Assembly: GCA_964006375.1 (NCBI GenBank)
Contig: OZ023264.1
Span: 18,479,242 to 18,543,241 of the forward strand
Direction of reading: 5' to 3'
DNA from: Tillus elongatus
Taxonomy: Eukaryota > Arthropoda > Insecta > Coleoptera > Cleridae
Length of the DNA: 64,000 bases
The notes under the pieces were generated by a model, which made no database searches, was not told the origin of the DNA, and saw only the letters and a list, made by a program, of their open reading frames with translations. Positions 60,820 to 64,000 of this stretch are shown here, in pieces. The first letter of the stretch is position 1, and each line of letters starts with the position of its first letter. The position numbers and the translations under genes were made by a program.

Positions 60820-61437
60820 TAAAAAAAAAGTCCGGTATTCCTTGGCGACAGCATTCTTCCTGCAGTAGTAAATTATAGAATCATACTTTATCTTTGAAAT
60901 GGGTATTAATTTATCTCTCAGAGGTTTTGTAGTATATGCCAGAAAACTTATTGGTTCTTTTCTAGAGCTCTGATTAATGTCAATTTCAAAAAAAAATCAA
61001 TTTGTAGTTTGTATGCAAATTTTAAAATATGGGGGTTAGCAAAGTCCACTTGCACACAGCTAATGTCTGTCCACTTAACAATATTTCCTGTGGTGTCTTT
61101 GTCTAATCGTTTGGTACATTGTACCAGTATGTCTTTGATATCAAAAACTCAGTTTCATTTAGCTCATTAACAAAATAAGGTTTTCTTACACACGCCTTGC
61201 GTGCAACGGTGGCCCATTGCCCTAGGGTGTATATTGGAATGCATCTGGCACATCTCTCTATATGGCACTATGCATAGAATCTCCTTCATTTTGTGTATGG
61301 CCAACCTCCATAAAGCTTAAAGTTATTTTAATTTGGTATGTAACTGCAGCATAAAATATAAAAATTTGTTTTTACTCTGGCCTGCGCAATTATCAGAATA
61401 AAACGATATTTCTTTGCAGCCACTGTCTACCTTCATT
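60820..61437 (-). pseudogene. DUF7869-like protein, 3' part (broken)
   Basis: The minus strand reads CKEISFYSDNCAGQSKNKFL (about 61410), then in a second frame FMEVGHTQNEGDSMHS (61290), and further on HILKFAYKLQIDF and PISKIKYDSIIYYCRKNAV (60890). The FYSDNCxGQNKN and GHTxNExDSxH signatures are hallmarks of the same family as the 5' part. Around 150-200 residues between the two parts are missing compared with intact relatives as I remember them, so the viral insertion went together with a deletion. Confidence 0.65.
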
Positions 61438-61462
61438 TTAATAAATTTTAAAATACAACTGC

Positions 61463-62400
61463 CTATCTCGCAGGTTCCTCGGGAAGCTCGTATAGATTTA
61501 GATTAGTGGTTGTTATTACTTTAGCATTAGTTGCATAATTTTGGATTTTATTGATTTCTTTTATTATAAATGTTGGTTTTAGTATGGATGTGTGAAAGAT
61601 TCCTAATTTTGCAAAAGTGATGGCATTTTCTGTTGTTAGTGCTATTTCTTGAATATTGTTTAATAATTGTCCTAGCTGCATGAGTAACTCTAGGATCTTA
61701 ATGCGATGATAGTGAGTTAATTGTTCACTTCGCAGGCTTTCTACTGTATTACCTAATTCATTTATCCTATTTACTATCGTGCCTTGGTTATGACTCAATC
61801 CTACTATCGTGTTATTAAACTCGACTATTGCCTCTAGCATGATTGAATTTTGAGACCTAAAAAGTTCATGAATTTTATTTTGATCTGTCGTTAAGACTTC
61901 TAATGCTTGTTGAATGCGTTCCCCATCTTGTGAATCGAGATTCCCCGTGATTGACTTAAATATAGAACCTAGTCCGTTTATTAGGCCACGTTTTCGTCTA
62001 TTAATAATATTGTTATTCGGAAAAATCCTATAAAATATATCGTCTACATTATCTATGGTGAAATTCAATGTCAATATGAAATTATGATATTCAGAATGGT
62101 AATCTTTTGTCATGAAGGTAACTGTATTTGCGTAGTGTCTTTTTATTTGGTTGTAGTCTCTATGTAATTGTGTCAAGTCATGTATGTGTATCAGATTCCA
62201 GTTGCTAGTCTCAGTGTATGTTGTGCCTAATTTCTTTGATAACATGCCTGGGTTGTCTGTCAAGTCTTGTATTTGGGCTGTTATTCCCGTGGCAAGGAAC
62301 CATAATACGATGGTTGCTGCTTCCGTTTGACTCTGCTTGGCCACTATTTCTGCTTTAACTTGGCTCTGCTTGGCTCGAATTGGTTATTAGGCGTCGATAC
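61463..62400 (-). pseudogene. env: Errantivirus envelope (env) gene fragment
   Basis: A 290-residue open frame with a hydrophobic segment near its start (signal-peptide-like), a furin-type site RRKRG about 115 residues in, and directly after it the fusion-peptide-like GLINGLGSIFKS, the signature shared by insect errantivirus Env and baculovirus F-type fusion proteins. A heptad-like helical region follows. The frame stops at 61463 about 175 residues after the cleavage site, before any transmembrane anchor, so the protein would be truncated. No ATG precedes the hydrophobic segment in frame; two stops lie just upstream (about 62384-62389). It is an old, inactive endogenous copy. Confidence 0.75.
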
Positions 62401-62433
62401 GCTTAAAAATCGATATGCTTTCGGTTTTCTAAC

Positions 62434-62875
62434 CAATCCTACCGACTGCGCCACTTAACTTCACGGTTAAGACGTTTGACTTTTTAAAACAATTTATTTA
62501 ATACTTTGAACAATCAATACTTAATTATTTAGTTACAATAAAAAATGAATAATATAATATACTAAATTAAGACGATCAACCTACATGTGATCTAATGTCT
62601 ATGCACTCGGTGTGCGAAGGACTAACTCGGAACAAGAATGAACGGTTCTACCTCTGTGATTAGCCTCTTTATAGTTTTCCCTCCAGGCGTGGCACTATTG
62701 TCTCTGGATCACAAGGAATCTGCTGATGTTGATTCTCACAGTGATATTCCGTTCTACTTGCACTTTGAACCTCCATAGTTCTTGGCTCCTGTATGACGAC
62801 GGCTGACTCAGCGGTTCTTACCGTGGGAAGGCGACATTGTATTATAATGGGCCATTGTTTGGGCTCCATTTATCT
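62434..62875 (-). mobile_element. Errantivirus 5' LTR (estimated) and primer-binding site
   Basis: At 62434-62452 the plus strand reads AATCCTACCGACTGCGCCA, the 3' end of an insect tRNA-Ser including CCA; on the element's strand it is the complementary primer-binding site. Upstream in element sense (higher coordinates) lie a TATAAAGAGG box near 62672 and AATAAA near 62490, as in an LTR. The outer LTR end is not resolved, and no matching 3' LTR or polypurine tract is seen beyond the env fragment. Confidence 0.65.
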
Positions 62876-62879
62876 CGCG

Positions 62880-63400
62880 AACGATGTCTTTATTATTGTC
62901 AACTCTGTTTTCTTTACAATAATCAATATACATTCGGAAGATTTGTGAAATATTTAATGAGCCAGGTAAATATTTCTTTGAAGAGTCTTTTCTAGTATAA
63001 TGACTTTTTACGGCTTCAAACGAATTTATGTAATTTTTTTACTAAAAGTTCTTGTTCCTCGCTTATGCAGATTTTTGCTTTGTTTCTACCCCTATTGTCT
63101 CTATCTATGGTAAATAGATTGTTTTCTGAAATACTGACCTTCGCGGCTACGGTTTTAACAACTTGGTGACTTATTCCCAGTCTATTTAAGAAAAATGTTT
63201 GACATACATTTTCTCTATTTCCTTCTTCTCAAGACAAATGGTAAAAATAAGTCATTTTTCTACGACTATTATCACCCACATTGGAATTGTCTTCATCACT
63301 ATTATCAACTGGTACTTGGACATCTTGGCTCCGACGAAGGCGCTGTCGATTGTTGTTTTTTAAAACATCCAACCGCATAATAAAATCTCGTTCGGATTAC
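62880..63400 (-). pseudogene. DUF7869-like protein, 5' part (broken)
   Basis: From about 63385 the minus strand encodes an acidic start (QVPVDNSDEDNSNVGDNSRR), KMTYFYHL, then ENVCQTFFLNRLGISHQVVK (63200), DRDNRGRNKAK, and after a frameshift near 63025 FEAVKSHYTRKDSSKKYLPG and LNISQIFRMYIDYCKENRVD (62930). The order VCxxFFLxxLGIS, AVxSHYxR, YRxYxxYC is familiar from a large family of uncharacterised insect and plant proteins with the domain I know as DUF7869, whose later half resembles an RNase H-type nuclease. A stop after YHL and the frameshift make it inactive. The reading ends at about 62880 where retroviral sequence begins. Confidence 0.65.
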
Positions 63401-64000
63401 GTCTCCTAAAAGTCCAATATTCTGAAAATATAGAAAGTCGCATGTCTTTCGATATTTTATTCACACATTTTAGTCGACAGGTATTTTTACGTGGCTCTTT
63501 TAATTTTTTTGCCCCTTGAAGTCATGTTTTTGCACTTAAAACTGAACAAAATTATTATAATAAACAAATAATACACTGGCACTCTGGCTGGTCTGGGTAA
63601 CACTGTGTAAATGGCTCATGCGGTCAGAGAACTACACAAGGTGTTCGTCGGCAAATGCTCTTTTTAGTGCATACTATCCTATGTCCGCAGTTTGGACATA
63701 GGCTACCGTATATTAATGAAAAAATCCTGTGATGCTGTTAGAACACTTTCCATTTTGTAAATTTTAAAGGCGGTAAATTAAAAAAATTGGACTTAGGATA
63801 GTTTTACATCAAAATATTGATCTGTTTTACAACAAGCACTTAATAACCCATTTTTAGGAAAAAATGGACTTAGGATAGTTTTGCACCAACCCGACGATAT
63901 GTAGATACTGATACTGTTACAATTTGCTTATAGCCAAAATATAAGCGAACTTTAAATAAAAAATAGCACTACCTACAACAAAAACAAAACTATTCCGGGA

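Larger units (their letters stand above)
60424..63903 (-). mobile_element. TIR-bounded DNA transposon encoding a DUF7869-like protein
   Basis: The left terminus (60424-60465) and the inverse of the right one (63862-63903) match in 41 of 42 bases: TACATATCGTCGG, one differing base, then TTGGTGCAAAACTATCCTAA and GTCCATTT. ATAT next to both CGTCGG ends may be a 4-bp target duplication. The core CCTAAGTCC recurs inverted at 63788-63812 and in a related palindrome at 63677-63705, as subterminal repeats would. Between the ends lie two parts of one broken gene on the minus strand, separated by an errantivirus fragment. The element seems to be a DNA transposon of a poorly described group. Confidence 0.75.

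Noticed and set aside
62342..62344. Start codon for the env frame at 62344
   Set aside because: The triplet is GTG, not ATG; no ATG lies in frame before the hydrophobic segment, so no start is assigned.
62434..62452. Possible tRNA-Ser gene
   Set aside because: Only the last 19 nt including CCA are present. Animal tRNA genes do not encode CCA, so this is a retroviral primer-binding site.

Overview
This window is animal DNA, most likely from an insect. It holds one host gene whose introns and flank are packed with transposable elements. The host gene is on the minus strand. Six exons (30280-29909, 23842-23654, 21234-21166, 16536-16341, 10559-10454, 10183-10088) join in matching splice phase and read as the C-terminal half of a daughterless/E-protein (class I bHLH) transcription factor. 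They hold the Ser/Pro-rich middle, the PSTPVSSPP motif, two RLDDAI-type helices, the RRYCSS linker, the acidic stretch and the basic half of the bHLH. The rest of the bHLH and the N-terminal exons were not found; the former should lie beyond position 1. The insect assignment rests on the close match to Drosophila Daughterless and on the element families present (errantivirus, R4/Dong-like, mariner, piggyBac), and could be refined by a search.

Layout. 0.9-1.5 kb: reverse-transcriptase remnant. 1.8-4.5 kb: a hAT element inside another hAT copy, both with 8-bp target duplications. 5.7-9.7 kb: three non-LTR remnants. 10.6-16.2 kb: CR1-like elements with two LOA/I-like insertions, each with a target duplication. 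17.0-18.3 kb: mariner with both ends. 18.7-20.5 kb: the best-preserved CR1-like element. 21.6-22.4 kb: Penelope-like remnant between inverted terminal copies. 23.0-24.3 kb: SINE, exon and fold-back element. 24.6-29.6 kb: a mariner-like element and a piggyBac that carries a palindromic insertion. 30.6-31.6 kb: a 202-bp tandem array cut by a second mariner-like copy. 33.9-41.1 kb: a dense field of two unclassified repeat families. 42-59.6 kb: copies of one APE-type non-LTR family, an R4/Dong-like element next to a (TAA)n tract, and Tc1/mariner debris. 60.4-63.9 kb: a TIR-bounded DNA element coding for a protein family usually annotated as uncharacterised (DUF7869-like), itself broken by an errantivirus LTR, primer-binding site and truncated env.

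The elements do not work together; the interest is in their nesting, ends and target sites. Most coding regions are broken. The strongest leads are the 60.4-63.9 kb element, the hammerhead-like motifs of the Penelope-type repeats, and the R4-like element at (TAA)n. All assignments come from reading the sequence; no database search was possible.
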